The translations under genes were made by a program, and so were the position numbers. A DNA stretch of 64,000 nt, taken from positions 22,747 through 86,746 of the forward strand of contig CANRMY010000003.1 of the NCBI GenBank assembly GCA_947631845.1, read 5' to 3'. This document shows, piece after piece, positions 1-8,979 of this stretch; within the stretch, counting starts at the first letter, position 1; the number at the start of each line of letters is the position of its first letter. Under the pieces are notes generated by a model. It ran no database searches, was not told the DNA's origin, and saw only the letters and a list, made by a program, of their open reading frames with translations. This DNA comes from an uncultured Oscillospiraceae bacterium (GTDB lineage Bacteria > Bacillota > Clostridia > Oscillospirales > Oscillospiraceae).

Positions 1-4
1 CCTT

Positions 5-3000
5 TCAATATATTTTTTCGTAGGCGGTCATGGTGAAGTACGATCCGTCCCGTTCGTACCCGTTACAGCGGATGATGTCGCCGGCTTTGATGGGCTCCCG
101 CTGGAATAGGGCGTTGAACACGGTGAACCGGCTCTCCTTCCCGCTTCCGATGGATTTTGTGAAAACGCTGTACCCGAACTGGCGGTTGTCCCGCTTGCGG
201 TACAGAGGTTGGGTCTTGGTGATGTACAGCTTGGACCGGTCGCTCTCCTTCCCGGACACATAGCCTATGTAGCCCATGACGTCGTAGAAATTCCTGACCT
301 TGAGGATGTCGCTCAGATCCTCCATGCCCGCCTCCTTGACGGCAATCTCGGCCTGACGGAGGATGGACATGACGTCCAACAGAGTGTAGCTCTTAGCCTC
401 GCCGCCGGACTTTGTGACGCCAACGGCGTACCGCTTGACGATGGGCTCCAGGGGAGTTCCGTCCACCAGGGACTTTTTGACCTGCTTGGCCTCGCCGCCT
501 TTGAAAAGCTCAAAGAGTTCCACCATGCGCAGAAGCTCCCGCTGGTTGCCGAAATCGGAAAAGAAGTCCAGCTTGATCAAAATCTCAAGCTGACGGGAGT
601 TGATGCTCGTCTTTTTGTCAAGGTCGTAAAGGACGTCCATGAAAGAGGTGTACGCCTGTGCCCGGGAGAGACTGTAGAGCTCTTCCGCGAGACCGGGCCC
701 TATGAATTTGACGGAGGAGAGGCCTTTGGCGATGATGTTCCGCTTCCGGTCAAAGAAGTAATCGCCCCGGGACGTGCCCCATTTTGGGAGCGTGACCCTG
801 ATGCCTATTTTCTCCGCGTATGCAGTTCCGCTCTGAATGTCGTCGTCATTTGCGGCGTTATTCAGAAAAGACGTTATGAACTCAAGCGGATGGTAGTGCC
901 TGTAATAGGCGCACAGATATCCCAGCAGACAATACGCTATGGAGTGGTTATACCCAAACTGGTAGCTCGCGCTGTCCTCAATGACCCGCAAAAACTCCAT
1001 TGCCTCGCGCTCCGCCACATCTCTCGGCTTACCTGATTTTGCGCAGTAGCCTTCGAGAATCGACGGGAGCGCCGCGTCAAGCCTGTCCTTTTGCTTCCTG
1101 CCGATGGCACGCCTGATATTATCCGCTTCGCTTCCTGACAGACCGCATATCTGTTGCAGGAACTTGATCGTGTCCTCCTGATAAATCAGGTACCCCAGGT
1201 TGTCCTTCAACAGGTCGTCGATTATTTCTGACGGGTTGCTGTGCTGTTTGTGGGCCAGAAGATCGTCCCGGTAGGACGTACCGGACGGTCGGATACACGC
1301 CGTCACCAGGGACATGTCGAAGATGCTCTTGGGCTTAAATTTCTTTAAGCAGTCAAACGCGAATTTGCTTTCAAACTGGAACAGGCCTGATGGGCTTTTC
1401 AGCATATCGTCCCACACCTCCTCGTCATCCCAGCATATCTCATGTGTTTTGGGATATGGCTTGTTCATATAGGAGCATGTGTCACGAATCACCTGTACTG
1501 TCTTCAAAATCAGAAAATCGTACTTGGCAAGTCCCACCTCGTGGGCCTCGTCCATGTCGAGCATAAGACAATTTTCGTTGTCCTTGTCGAACATCCCATA
1601 GTTGTCATCAAGCGAAATCGGGCTGATGACCATTCCCGCTGGGTGGACAGACTGGGAAACCATTGTATCTATCAACCCGTCGTAGTAGTAGAACAATTCA
1701 CTGTACTTTGCTTTAGTTCCTTCCGGGTCCCTGTCAAATTCGTTCTTGATTCTCGCGATGCTTTTCAGTGACCACGGATTGTCGCCGCCGCTGTGCGTCT
1801 TGTCCCACTCCATAGCCAGATGTCTGCCTACGTCGTCTATGACCCCTTTGGACTGGATGGTGCCGAAGGACGCGACGCGTGCCGTTCTGTCGGCGCCGAA
1901 CCGCTTGATGATATATTGGAAGATAGCGGGGCGGTCAGACTCCACGCAGTCGATATCGATATCGCCTATCTCAACGCGGTCTTCGTTGCAAAACCGGGAA
2001 AATACCGTGTGCCAGGTCTCCGGGTTCAGGTCTATGATGTCGGTGACATAGGCGACCCGAGACCCGCCGACGCTTCCTCTTGCCGTTCCAATGGCCATAC
2101 CGTTGCTCTTGCACCATGAGATCAGCTCAGACATAGAAAGCACAAAACCGTCCATCTTGAGCTTTCTGAACACGCGCATTTCCTCGTCAATGGCGTTTCG
2201 GAACGCCTGCTCCTGCTCGGCCGGGATAATGCCGGATTTCAGCTTTTCCTCGAATCTCGTCTCAACAAGCTCTGAAAATTTTTCCGAATCGGCTTCCCTT
2301 GACCCGTATAAGATGGGATACTTGATCGCCTTGTCGAGCTCGAAATCTTCCGTCATGTCATACAACAGGTTCGTGTTGCGGATCGCTTCCATATACACGT
2401 CTTCCGGCAGAGCGTTTTGCCGCCTGAACATATCGACAAGCTCGTCATATGTCTTATAGGTCAGATCAAACGCGTCTTCGTCTCCGTAAGACTTGTGTTT
2501 TGCGGACAACAGGATCGCTCTGCACTCGGCCTTATATGGAGACAGGCTGTGCGTGTCTGTTCCGGCAATCAGCCTTGTGCCGATCTCTTTTGACAAGGCG
2601 GCCAGACGGCGGTTAAACGCGGCCTGTTCCTCGCAACAGTGCGGCTGTATCTCAAGAAATGTGTATTTTCTTGCCAGATCTATGTACCTCGGGTGATCCG
2701 TTGGAAGGCGATTGAGCGGGGAGGCGAGACAGGCGCTGGTGCTGATGATGTTATCCGAAATGGCAAGAAATTCATCAAATGAGATCCGGTTATTGTAGTA
2801 GAAATGGCGCTTGTCACACGACAAGGACACAAGCCTGTTCAGTTCGCGCACACCGTCCAGATTTTTGGCCAGAAGGACTGTGTGGTAATTGTCTCTGACC
2901 CTGTCATCGAGCGATTCGGTCAGGTAGATCTCGACGCCGTGGATAAAGCGAAGACCGATGCTGTCGCAGTACATTTTTTTGGACACCCACCCCAGCGGCT

Positions 3001-3130
3001 TTCCGTGCTCCGTGGACGCAATAGCGATTTGCCCGTTTTGCATGGCAAGGTCCGCGTAGTCCTTAAACTTCGTGCAGCTGTCCAGCAGGCTGTAGTCTGA
3101 GTGCAGGTGATATGTAATATAGTTATCCAT
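5..3130 (-). CDS. dnaE: DNA polymerase III alpha subunit (DnaE-type)
   Basis: Replicative DNA polymerase of the C family, 1041 aa, complete. The N-terminal PHP domain starts with HLHSDYS (residues 8-14) and STEHG (39-43). The polymerase palm carries GTARGSVGGS (348-357) and the catalytic acidic motif GDIDIDC (389-395). The last 100 residues look like the C-terminal OB-type domain. It is slightly shorter than bacterial DnaE (about 1160 aa), as in phage and plasmid versions. It is the last gene of a minus-strand replication module (primase, helicase, nuclease, SSB, ERF) and lies 49 bp after the primase gene. The combination suggests the element builds most of its own fork. No clamp or loader gene is visible, so host DnaN and the host clamp loader are probably used (inference). 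Confidence 0.93.
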   Translation of the reverse strand: MDNYITYHLHSDYSLLDSCTKFKDYADLAMQNGQIAIASTEHGKPLGWVSKKMYCDSIGLRFIHGVEIYLTESLDDRVRDNYHTVLLAKNLDGVRELNRLVSLSCDKRHFYYNNRISFDEFLAISDNIISTSACLASPLNRLPTDHPRYIDLARKYTFLEIQPHCCEEQAAFNRRLAALSKEIGTRLIAGTDTHSLSPYKAECRAILLSAKHKSYGDEDAFDLTYKTYDELVDMFRRQNALPEDVYMEAIRNTNLLYDMTEDFELDKAIKYPILYGSREADSEKFSELVETRFEEKLKSGIIPAEQEQAFRNAIDEEMRVFRKLKMDGFVLSMSELISWCKSNGMAIGTARGSVGGSRVAYVTDIIDLNPETWHTVFSRFCNEDRVEIGDIDIDCVESDRPAIFQYIIKRFGADRTARVASFGTIQSKGVIDDVGRHLAMEWDKTHSGGDNPWSLKSIARIKNEFDRDPEGTKAKYSELFYYYDGLIDTMVSQSVHPAGMVISPISLDDNYGMFDKDNENCLMLDMDEAHEVGLAKYDFLILKTVQVIRDTCSYMNKPYPKTHEICWDDEEVWDDMLKSPSGLFQFESKFAFDCLKKFKPKSIFDMSLVTACIRPSGTSYRDDLLAHKQHSNPSEIIDDLLKDNLGYLIYQEDTIKFLQQICGLSGSEADNIRRAIGRKQKDRLDAALPSILEGYCAKSGKPRDVAEREAMEFLRVIEDSASYQFGYNHSIAYCLLGYLCAYYRHYHPLEFITSFLNNAANDDDIQSGTAYAEKIGIRVTLPKWGTSRGDYFFDRKRNIIAKGLSSVKFIGPGLAEELYSLSRAQAYTSFMDVLYDLDKKTSINSRQLEILIKLDFFSDFGNQRELLRMVELFELFKGGEAKQVKKSLVDGTPLEPIVKRYAVGVTKSGGEAKSYTLLDVMSILRQAEIAVKEAGMEDLSDILKVRNFYDVMGYIGYVSGKESDRSKLYITKTQPLYRKRDNRQFGYSVFTKSIGSGKESRFTVFNALFQREPIKAGDIIRCNGYERDGSYFTMTAYEKIY

Positions 3131-3179
3131 TCGTTAACCGCTCTCCCTCGCCCCGACAGTTAAGGCCTTGTTATAGATG

Positions 3180-4187
3180 CTAAATATACCGTTTCCTCCC
3201 TTCATAGAGTTTTTCCCAGACTTCGAGCCCGGCATCTACCGGACTCATTTTTTCGTCCAGCAAATTGTCTTTGTCACAGATGTATTCTACCCTCACATAC
3301 CGCTTCAGACGGCGTATGTTGTCGTCCTCCCGGACATCGATCTCCTTGTCCAGGGCGAAAACCACTCGGCAGCCCAGGCGGATGAGGATCTTGAGCTGGA
3401 ACTGGTTCAAATGCGAGGTCAGAAGGGCCCCGGTATTGCGGAACCCCCAGGTGTCGGCCATCATAACGGACTTGGCGCCCTCAAAAAGGATGATTTCGCC
3501 CTTTTCTTTGATGAACTCCATGTTTTCGGAGGCCCCGTACACGGTATCCAGCGTTCCCAGAGGCTTGAAATAGGTGTATTTTCGCAATTTTTTCTCTTTC
3601 CAGCGCTCGTCCGCCGTTCTGCCGGACACGTTGATGATTTTTCCGTCCATATTCCGTATGGGATACACGATCCGGTCGGAAAAACCGTCGTAAAAGACCT
3701 GAAACCGCTCCATGGAGCTGTCGGAAATGCCCTCCGCGCGCCAAATCTCCAGTTTATCGGCTCTTTTTTCGTACCGCTCCATGTAATCGTCCGGCAAAAC
3801 GACCGCTTTGGAGGTTTTTTGCTGTTTTTTACGCGGCGCGAAGCGCCTGGCGACCTTATAGGCCTCCATCCGGTGCCGTATCTTATCACATCCGTTGTCT
3901 CCGGCGTATTTGCGGAGGATGAGGGCCGCCTGGGCGCTGTCGCAGTGGTAATAGGCCTTTATAAACGAGAGGATGTTGCCGCCCTTGCCCGACGAGAAGT
4001 CATAAAAGCGGTTCATCTCCCGGTTTACGGAGAAGGAGGGCGTCTCCTCGTCCTTAAGAGGGGACAGAGCCCAAAATTCCCCGCCCTTTTCCTCGAACTC
4101 GGTGAATTGAGATATGTATGCCAGGATATCCACGGACTCTATGAGCTCCGGCAATGTCAAGTTGACCGCCCCCTTCCCGCACGTCAC
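3180..4187 (-). CDS. DnaG-like primase lacking zinc-finger cysteines
   Basis: 335-aa DnaG-type primase. The N-terminus keeps the CHC2-like frame, with TPSFSV at residues 49-54 followed by GKGGNILSF. The cysteines and histidine that bind zinc in DnaG are replaced (ALSPLKDEETPSF in place of C-P-x-H; YDFSSGKGG in place of C-x-x-C). The C-terminal half has a TOPRIM fold with ILFEGAKSV (catalytic Glu) and FALDKEID (the DxD region). It lacks the long C-terminal helicase-binding domain of cellular DnaG (about 600 aa). Its start overlaps the stop of the small membrane-protein gene upstream (ATGA overlap), so the two are translationally coupled. It should prime lagging-strand synthesis with the neighbouring DnaB helicase. 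Confidence 0.85.
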   Translation of the reverse strand: MTCGKGAVNLTLPELIESVDILAYISQFTEFEEKGGEFWALSPLKDEETPSFSVNREMNRFYDFSSGKGGNILSFIKAYYHCDSAQAALILRKYAGDNGCDKIRHRMEAYKVARRFAPRKKQQKTSKAVVLPDDYMERYEKRADKLEIWRAEGISDSSMERFQVFYDGFSDRIVYPIRNMDGKIINVSGRTADERWKEKKLRKYTYFKPLGTLDTVYGASENMEFIKEKGEIILFEGAKSVMMADTWGFRNTGALLTSHLNQFQLKILIRLGCRVVFALDKEIDVREDDNIRRLKRYVRVEYICDKDNLLDEKMSPVDAGLEVWEKLYEGRKRYI

Positions 4188-4375
4188 TTTTTATGGCGAA
4201 GACCGCAGTAGATCTGATAAATCAGAAGCGAGACCAGCCAAATCAGTGTGGCATATGCCAGCGAAAAGCTATTTTTAAAGTAAAATGCTATCAGCCAAAG
4301 TAAACCGACAGTGATTCCCCAATCGACCGCCAGCAGGAGCAGTATCACGGCCAGGGCTGAGATAAATTCTTTCAA
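4184..4375 (-). CDS. small two-helix membrane protein
   Basis: 63-aa protein with two hydrophobic segments that fill most of its length and a basic C-terminus (GLRHKK). I place the start at a TTG (4373-4375) preceded by AAAGGGG, because longer in-frame starts would lie inside the helicase gene. Its stop overlaps the primase start. Function unknown. It sits between helicase and primase in the replication operon, which might mean membrane tethering of the replisome, but nothing in the sequence proves this. Confidence 0.55.
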   Translation of the reverse strand: MKEFISALAVILLLLAVDWGITVGLLWLIAFYFKNSFSLAYATLIWLVSLLIYQIYCGLRHKK

Positions 4376-4391
4376 TGATGTGCCCCTTTCT

Positions 4392-5720
4392 TTAATACGG
4401 CGTCTGTGGGATATGCTGTTTGGCCTCCGTATAGGAGATCCGGTTGCCGTCAAACAGCAGGTCGATGTACTCGCCCTCCGCCATCTGCATCCCGTTGCGG
4501 TTCATCTTCACAAACAGCTTTTTATTCCCGCATTCTGGCCCGTCCGCCTCTATCTCCTCCGGCGTTTTGTCCAAAACCATGATGACCGTTGAGACGTTGC
4601 GGCCGATCTTGGCGCTTCCGGCGATCTTTCCGGTGGAGGTGGCCTGGGCGGCGGCGAGGCCGGCGATGTTCATATCGCCGCAGATATTGTTTTTGACCAT
4701 ATCGGCGAGGCGTCCCAGCTCCTGATAGGTGGCGTAGGCGTCGCCGTCGGACTTGTCCTTGAAGTAGTCCACGATCAGAACGTCGACGCCCTGGGTGTGG
4801 TAGACCTTCTTCACGGTGGTGTAAATGCTCTGCGCGTCGAACATCGGCATATAGATATGGGTGAAATCCCTGGTCTCCAGCCACGCCACGCACTGATCGA
4901 TCCGTGCCTCCTCCTCCGGTGTATAATTACCGTTTTTGACGCGCTTGAACTCCACGCCGGACAGGTGAGACAGGATGCGGCAGGTGAACACCTCCGTACT
5001 CAGCTCGCTGTCAATATAGAGCACCTTCTTATCCTGCCGCAGAAGGTCCACGGCGCAGTTTAAGAGCATCATGCTCTTGCCCACCTTGGCATCCGCCGCG
5101 AACAGCACCAGCTCGGTGGGCTCGATGGTGACATACTCGTTCAGGGAGGGGAACTTGAAGGGGATACCTCCCATGCCGTTCACCCGGCGGGCCTTGATCT
5201 TCTCCCACATGGACTTGACCACCTCCCTGTACTGCGGGACGTCGGTGGTGGAGGAATATTCCATCATGACCTCGTCCACGATGGAATAGATCTTTTGCTC
5301 CAAATTCTCCTGTCCCTCCCGGAGACACAGATCCTCGCATTCCCGAAGCCGCTTCATCACGTCGCGGCGCATGGCCGCGTCAAGGACGTTCCCGACGATG
5401 AGCTTGTAGTCCTCCACCGTGTGCCGGGCGATATCCGCGCTGTTTTCGAGAAATTCCTGCAGTTCGTCGATGGGAAGAGCCTCCGCGTAACGCTTTGTGC
5501 TCTCGGAGGACTCCAGGGCGCTGATGATGTTGTACGCGTCCACCGTCTCGATGCCCTGATGGGCCAGAGCGCTGATCGCCAGATACATACAGGCGTTCTG
5601 CTTGTCGGTGAAATGATTGGGCAGGAGGTCTTCGGAGTAGAAGATAAATTCCGGGTGGTGTACTAAGGACGCGATCACGCCGGATTCCGCCGTTATGTTG
5701 CTGATCTCATCCGCTTTCAT
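4392..5720 (-). CDS. dnaB: replicative DNA helicase, DnaB family
   Basis: 442-aa hexameric fork helicase. The N-terminal DnaB domain (first 110 residues, helical) is followed by a RecA-like motor with Walker A ADAKVGKS (about residues 209-216), a Walker B segment VLIVDYFKDK, and the late motif FVKMNRNG. The start is the ATG at 5718-5720, seven bases after AAGGAGGTG. A GTG nine bases upstream is a weaker alternative. It lies just after the nuclease gene and before the membrane-protein/primase pair. It likely loads with the element primase and polymerase. No separate DnaC/DnaI loader is recognisable in the window. Confidence 0.92.
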   Translation of the reverse strand: MKADEISNITAESGVIASLVHHPEFIFYSEDLLPNHFTDKQNACMYLAISALAHQGIETVDAYNIISALESSESTKRYAEALPIDELQEFLENSADIARHTVEDYKLIVGNVLDAAMRRDVMKRLRECEDLCLREGQENLEQKIYSIVDEVMMEYSSTTDVPQYREVVKSMWEKIKARRVNGMGGIPFKFPSLNEYVTIEPTELVLFAADAKVGKSMMLLNCAVDLLRQDKKVLYIDSELSTEVFTCRILSHLSGVEFKRVKNGNYTPEEEARIDQCVAWLETRDFTHIYMPMFDAQSIYTTVKKVYHTQGVDVLIVDYFKDKSDGDAYATYQELGRLADMVKNNICGDMNIAGLAAAQATSTGKIAGSAKIGRNVSTVIMVLDKTPEEIEADGPECGNKKLFVKMNRNGMQMAEGEYIDLLFDGNRISYTEAKQHIPQTPY

Positions 5721-5725
5721 ATTTC

Positions 5726-6517
5726 TCACCTCCTTGACAACTCGTGATATTCACACCTGTCCTGCATATCGCACAGGTACCGGCACTTGAAAAACTCCAG
5801 CTCCGGGCGGAAGTCCGTCTCCCGGGCGATCTCTTCAATTTTCCCCGTCGCCCAGGAGAGCGTATCGAAGTAAGCCGCCTCGCGAAAGGGCTCCTCTATC
5901 AGAAGGCCGCTTCTAAAGCAGTTGAAGCACAGCTTGTCCGGGAAACGCCCGTACCGTTCCCGGACGGGCACGGCGTAGAGGTAGAGCTGACGCAAATACC
6001 TGTCCAGCTCAGCGTCTCCTTGCGTTGGTTTGGCTTTTTTGCTTCGCTGCTTGAGCGCCCTTGATTTGTTGTCCGTGATGACGAGCCGTCCGTCCCGGTC
6101 CTCGTCCACCCGGTCGATACACCCGGTAAACGGGATGCCGGACACGGAAAAATCCTCCCTCTTTTCTACGGCCAAAACCGCGCTGTCGGGATGGCGGAGA
6201 CCCCTGAGATACGCAAGACCGTCGGCGAAGTACCCGGCGAAAATCTTACCGCTGGGAGCGGGGGAGGGGACCCTTTCCCGGAAACGCGTCAGGTATGTAA
6301 GCTCCGCCTCCTCCGCTGACTTACGGCCCGTGAGATAATCGGCGATCAGCTCGTGGACGAAGACGCCGTAATCGGAGAAAAAGAGCCGCTTGCCGTTCTT
6401 TCCGGGAAACCGTATGTATTTCAGATAAAACCTGTACGGGCAGTCCTCAAAGGCCCGGATGCGTGAGTAGCTCCAGGTCATATCGCGGATGAGCGGCTCG
6501 TAGATCACGTCTCCCAT
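5726..6517 (-). CDS. PD-(D/E)XK nuclease, Cas4/RecB-like with Fe-S cysteines
   Basis: 263-aa nuclease of the PD-(D/E)XK superfamily. The helix with His is GVFVHELI. The acidic strand is GCIDRVDED, and the final motif LVITDNKS supplies D-x-N-x-K. One cysteine lies near the N-terminus (EDCPYRFY) and three near the C-terminus (C-x3-C-x5-C in KCRYLCDMQDRCEY), the arrangement that binds a 4Fe-4S cluster in Cas4 and AddB nucleases. It is encoded between the SSB-like gene and the helicase, which fits a role in DNA end processing during replication or recombination. There is no CRISPR array nearby, so it is not a CRISPR adaptation Cas4. Confidence 0.85.
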   Translation of the reverse strand: MGDVIYEPLIRDMTWSYSRIRAFEDCPYRFYLKYIRFPGKNGKRLFFSDYGVFVHELIADYLTGRKSAEEAELTYLTRFRERVPSPAPSGKIFAGYFADGLAYLRGLRHPDSAVLAVEKREDFSVSGIPFTGCIDRVDEDRDGRLVITDNKSRALKQRSKKAKPTQGDAELDRYLRQLYLYAVPVRERYGRFPDKLCFNCFRSGLLIEEPFREAAYFDTLSWATGKIEEIARETDFRPELEFFKCRYLCDMQDRCEYHELSRR

Positions 6518-6532
6518 AGGCGGCGCGCCTCA

Positions 6533-6913
6533 TTAGAAGGGGAGCCTTCTGTCTCTGCCGCTGTCCGGCTCTCCCTCGTCGACCGTGGGCTGGGGCTCGT
6601 TGTCAAACCCGGCCTCCTCCTCGCCGTCTTCCTCGAAGGAGAAAATCTTGAAGTTTGTATAGGTGATCTTCTTGTCCGCGTTGTACTTTGTGGACACGTC
6701 GCAGTCGCCGATCCTGATCCGGCTCCCCTCGCGGAGCAGGGAGGCCTTTTTGGCCGCGGCCGTGCCGATGCACAGGACAAAGCCGGAAAAATCCTGCTCA
6801 TACTCGCCGGTCTGTTTATTTTTACGGCTGACGGAAACCCGCAGCTTTGTGCTGGCGGCGCTCAGGGGGTCGACCTCCCACACCTTGGCGTAAGCGCCTG
6901 TTCTGAAACCCAT
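6533..6913 (-). CDS. ssb: single-stranded DNA-binding protein (SSB-like)
   Basis: 126-aa protein with an OB-fold-like N-terminal part of about 90 residues and an acidic, Glu/Asp-rich tail ending in RRLPF. An acidic tail ending in LPF is the hallmark of bacterial SSB and serves as the docking peptide for partner enzymes. The core is divergent from host SSB. It lies between ERF and the Cas4-like nuclease, a usual place for phage SSB. The tail suggests it can recruit host SSB partners (inference). Confidence 0.72.
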   Translation of the reverse strand: MGFRTGAYAKVWEVDPLSAASTKLRVSVSRKNKQTGEYEQDFSGFVLCIGTAAAKKASLLREGSRIRIGDCDVSTKYNADKKITYTNFKIFSFEEDGEEEAGFDNEPQPTVDEGEPDSGRDRRLPF

Positions 6914-6925
6914 GTGGATGCCTCC

Positions 6926-7639
6926 TTATGTAAGCTGAAATGTTTTGCGGATATCCTCCAGAAGCTTAGCGGCTACGGAGGACTCCCGGATGGAGAAATA
7001 GTCGCTGTTCTTGACGTACTTGCCCACCAGCTCCTTGACGCTCCCTGCCTTGTCCGGGTGCGCGGACAGGAAATCCTTGATGAGCTTGTCGACGCTCTCG
7101 ATGATCTTCCCCGTGATGACCTTTTCCTCCTCTTCCTCGGCCTCCCGCTGCTTGGATCTGAATGTATCCGGGTCGTCGTTGGACGTGGAGATATTAAAAT
7201 ACTTCAAAAGGAAGTACCTTGAGGAATAAGTAAGGCCGGACCCAAAGCTTTGCGACGCGTCGCTCTGTTGTCCGACCATTGCCCAGGGGACGACGATGGA
7301 CTCGTCCGGGTTGTCGTTATTCACCCACGTCCACGTGGTATCGGCGCTGACCAGGACCTCGTTGACGTTTTCCTCGTAGATGTCGCCCTTGGCCGTGGTC
7401 TTTGTCTTCTTGTAGTTGTACGGGCTGACGGAGGTGGTGCCGGGGACGATACCGGGAATCAGGGAGAGGTTGTATTTCTCCATGAAGACCGTGATTTTTG
7501 CCAGAATACTCTCTTCCTTTGTGTAGCTGTAGCCGTAGGCCTTGGTATCACGCTTCATGACCTCCACCTGCTTGCGGATCCTGGCCAGCTTCTGGTAAAT
7601 GTTCATATTCTGGCTCTGCTCCTGTTCCTTACCGGCCAT
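6926..7639 (-). CDS. erf: ERF-family single-strand annealing recombinase
   Basis: 237-aa protein of the ERF superfamily. The diagnostic block is VGQQSDASQSFGSGLTYSSR (about residues 130-150) followed by YFLLKYFNI, matching the conserved Q-x-x-GS-x-x-TY-x-RRY pattern of phage ERF annealases. A Glu-rich stretch follows. The start is the ATG at 7637-7639 after GGGAGGTGTCT. A GTG or ATG 15 bases upstream is possible but has no better ribosome site. It opens the replication operon and works with SSB and the nuclease in strand annealing during replication or repair. Confidence 0.85.
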   Translation of the reverse strand: MAGKEQEQSQNMNIYQKLARIRKQVEVMKRDTKAYGYSYTKEESILAKITVFMEKYNLSLIPGIVPGTTSVSPYNYKKTKTTAKGDIYEENVNEVLVSADTTWTWVNNDNPDESIVVPWAMVGQQSDASQSFGSGLTYSSRYFLLKYFNISTSNDDPDTFRSKQREAEEEEEKVITGKIIESVDKLIKDFLSAHPDKAGSVKELVGKYVKNSDYFSIRESSVAAKLLEDIRKTFQLT

Positions 7640-7676
7640 AGACACCTCCCGCATGTCTGCTTTGTATGTAGCGCAT
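7629..7676 (-). CDS. possible 15-aa leader ORF before erf
   Basis: ATG at 7674-7676 preceded by an excellent AAAGGAGGT, reading 15 codons to a TAA at 7629-7631 inside the start of erf. The overlap with the erf start could couple their translation. It may equally be a chance reading frame that uses a transcript-entry ribosome site. Confidence 0.3.
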   Translation of the reverse strand: MRYIQSRHAGGVYGR

Positions 7677-7718
7677 ACTGTATACCTCCTTTTCTAAAAT
7701 TGTATTGATATATATAAG

Positions 7719-7772
7719 AAAAAGCCCGTCAGGGCTTTTTGACAGATTAAAAAGAAGCCCCGAAGGGCTTCT
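7719..7772 (-). terminator. two tandem intrinsic terminators
   Basis: Two GC-rich hairpins followed by T runs when read on the minus strand: 7753-7772 (GAAGCCC/GGGCTTC, then TTTTT) and 7719-7740 (GCCC/GGGC, then TTTTTCTTATA). They end transcripts from the 8014-8967 gene before the erf operon. Confidence 0.7.
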
Positions 7773-7825
7773 CAGCTTGTCAAAAAACTATAGAATATTT
7801 TTTGCAAGGACATGTGCCTTGCAAA

Positions 7826-7886
7826 AAATCCCTTTTGTTTTGCAAGTGTGCGGCCCTGTGGGCCGTGCGCGTAGCAAAACAGCAGG
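7826..7886. repeat. 61-bp hairpin repeat, inverted copy at 41333-41395
   Basis: The stretch forms nested stems (GTTTTGC/GCAAAAC outside, GTGCGGCCC/GGGCCGTGCGC inside). A copy with few differences lies in the opposite orientation at 41333-41395. Both copies sit in intergenic spacers of the minus-strand operons. The rest of the 7640-8013 spacer holds further hairpins, 7938-7968 and 7975-7994, and no gene. Confidence 0.7.
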
Positions 7887-8013
7887 AAAAATGGGACAAA
7901 ATTCTAATTTTGGACCATTTTCCCGCACGTCCCCCTTGTCGGAAAAAGGCCGTCAGGCCTTTTTCGACAGTCTGAGAAGCCCCGAAGGGCTTCTTTTACA
8001 CGCTTATGAAAAA

Positions 8014-8967
8014 TTAAATTGAGTACGCCAGCTTCCACCGCTGGTAGTCGTCCAGGCAGTCCTTTTCGCGCTGGTTGCGCGCCCACCGGATATACTGGCT
8101 CTCCCGGGTATATTCCTGCCGCTCCATGAGCCTGGCGATATAATCGCTGAAATCGGGCGGGATTCCTGCTCTTTCCTGCTCGTAGGCACGGTAAAAGGCG
8201 CCGGACATCTCCAAGCGGGAGAAGCTCAGGCCTTTATCTGTCCTGCCGTTTTTCTGGCATTCGGAAAGATGCCTGGACAGGGAGGAGCGCAGGGTCGAGA
8301 TCTTTGTGGTAGATTTGATCCCGCGCAAAAGAAGATGACCCGGTACCCGGTCTCTCAGGACGGTCCTGCTGTCTGAATAGTTGGGGTGGATATAGCGGAA
8401 GGAGGTGAGGCTGACGGCATTTTTGAAGGCCGGCAGCGCCTCCCTGTACAGGGGGTATTCCTCCTCCCGTAGGCGGATGAGCATTTCTGAAAAATCCACG
8501 TCTGTATCCAGTATCTCCACAGTATCCTCCTCGCGGACACCGGAGAACGCCATCCACAGCCAGCAGCGATAGATATTGTCTACCGTCTCCTCGTTCTCTG
8601 GCGTGAAAACCTGATTGAAGTAATTTTGAAGCTGGAGGGGCCCGGAAACCGTCTGCTCCCGCATCTTATCAAGGCCGGAGATATCGACGTGCGTGATGCT
8701 GTCCAGGACGTCCGGTAGGTGATTCGTCTGGCACCACCGGACATACTCCCGGAGAAGTGTGATGCGCGTCCTTTTACCGGCGGACTTGACCCCAAGGACC
8801 GTATCCGTCACGGGCCGCAGCTCCTCCGTCGTAAAGGAGGCCATATCCTTTTGAAGCGCCTCCTCATAGGGCTGAATTGTGTTAAAGACTGCGACGGCGG
8901 AATCGGACGTGTTGACGCTTTTCGTGTAGCCGCGGATAAAGGCCAGCTTGCGCTCCTCGTTATACAT
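8014..8967 (-). CDS. degenerate tyrosine-recombinase-like protein
   Basis: 317-aa protein whose middle, WMAFSGVREEDTVEI followed by TDVDF, matches the region around the first catalytic Arg of phage integrases. The later block LSFSRLEMSGAFYRAYE sits where integrases have HxLRHT, but the His and second Arg pattern is not intact. The C-terminus (DDYQRWKLAY) has a Tyr but no clear GH box. Similar proteins occur in clostridial phages. I infer a recombinase fold that has lost, or strongly changed, its catalytic set. A good ribosome site (GGGAGG) precedes ATG 8967. It may act as a DNA-binding or recombination accessory protein. Confidence 0.5.
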   Translation of the reverse strand: MYNEERKLAFIRGYTKSVNTSDSAVAVFNTIQPYEEALQKDMASFTTEELRPVTDTVLGVKSAGKRTRITLLREYVRWCQTNHLPDVLDSITHVDISGLDKMREQTVSGPLQLQNYFNQVFTPENEETVDNIYRCWLWMAFSGVREEDTVEILDTDVDFSEMLIRLREEEYPLYREALPAFKNAVSLTSFRYIHPNYSDSRTVLRDRVPGHLLLRGIKSTTKISTLRSSLSRHLSECQKNGRTDKGLSFSRLEMSGAFYRAYEQERAGIPPDFSDYIARLMERQEYTRESQYIRWARNQREKDCLDDYQRWKLAYSI

Positions 8968-8979
8968 GGTGAACCTCCC

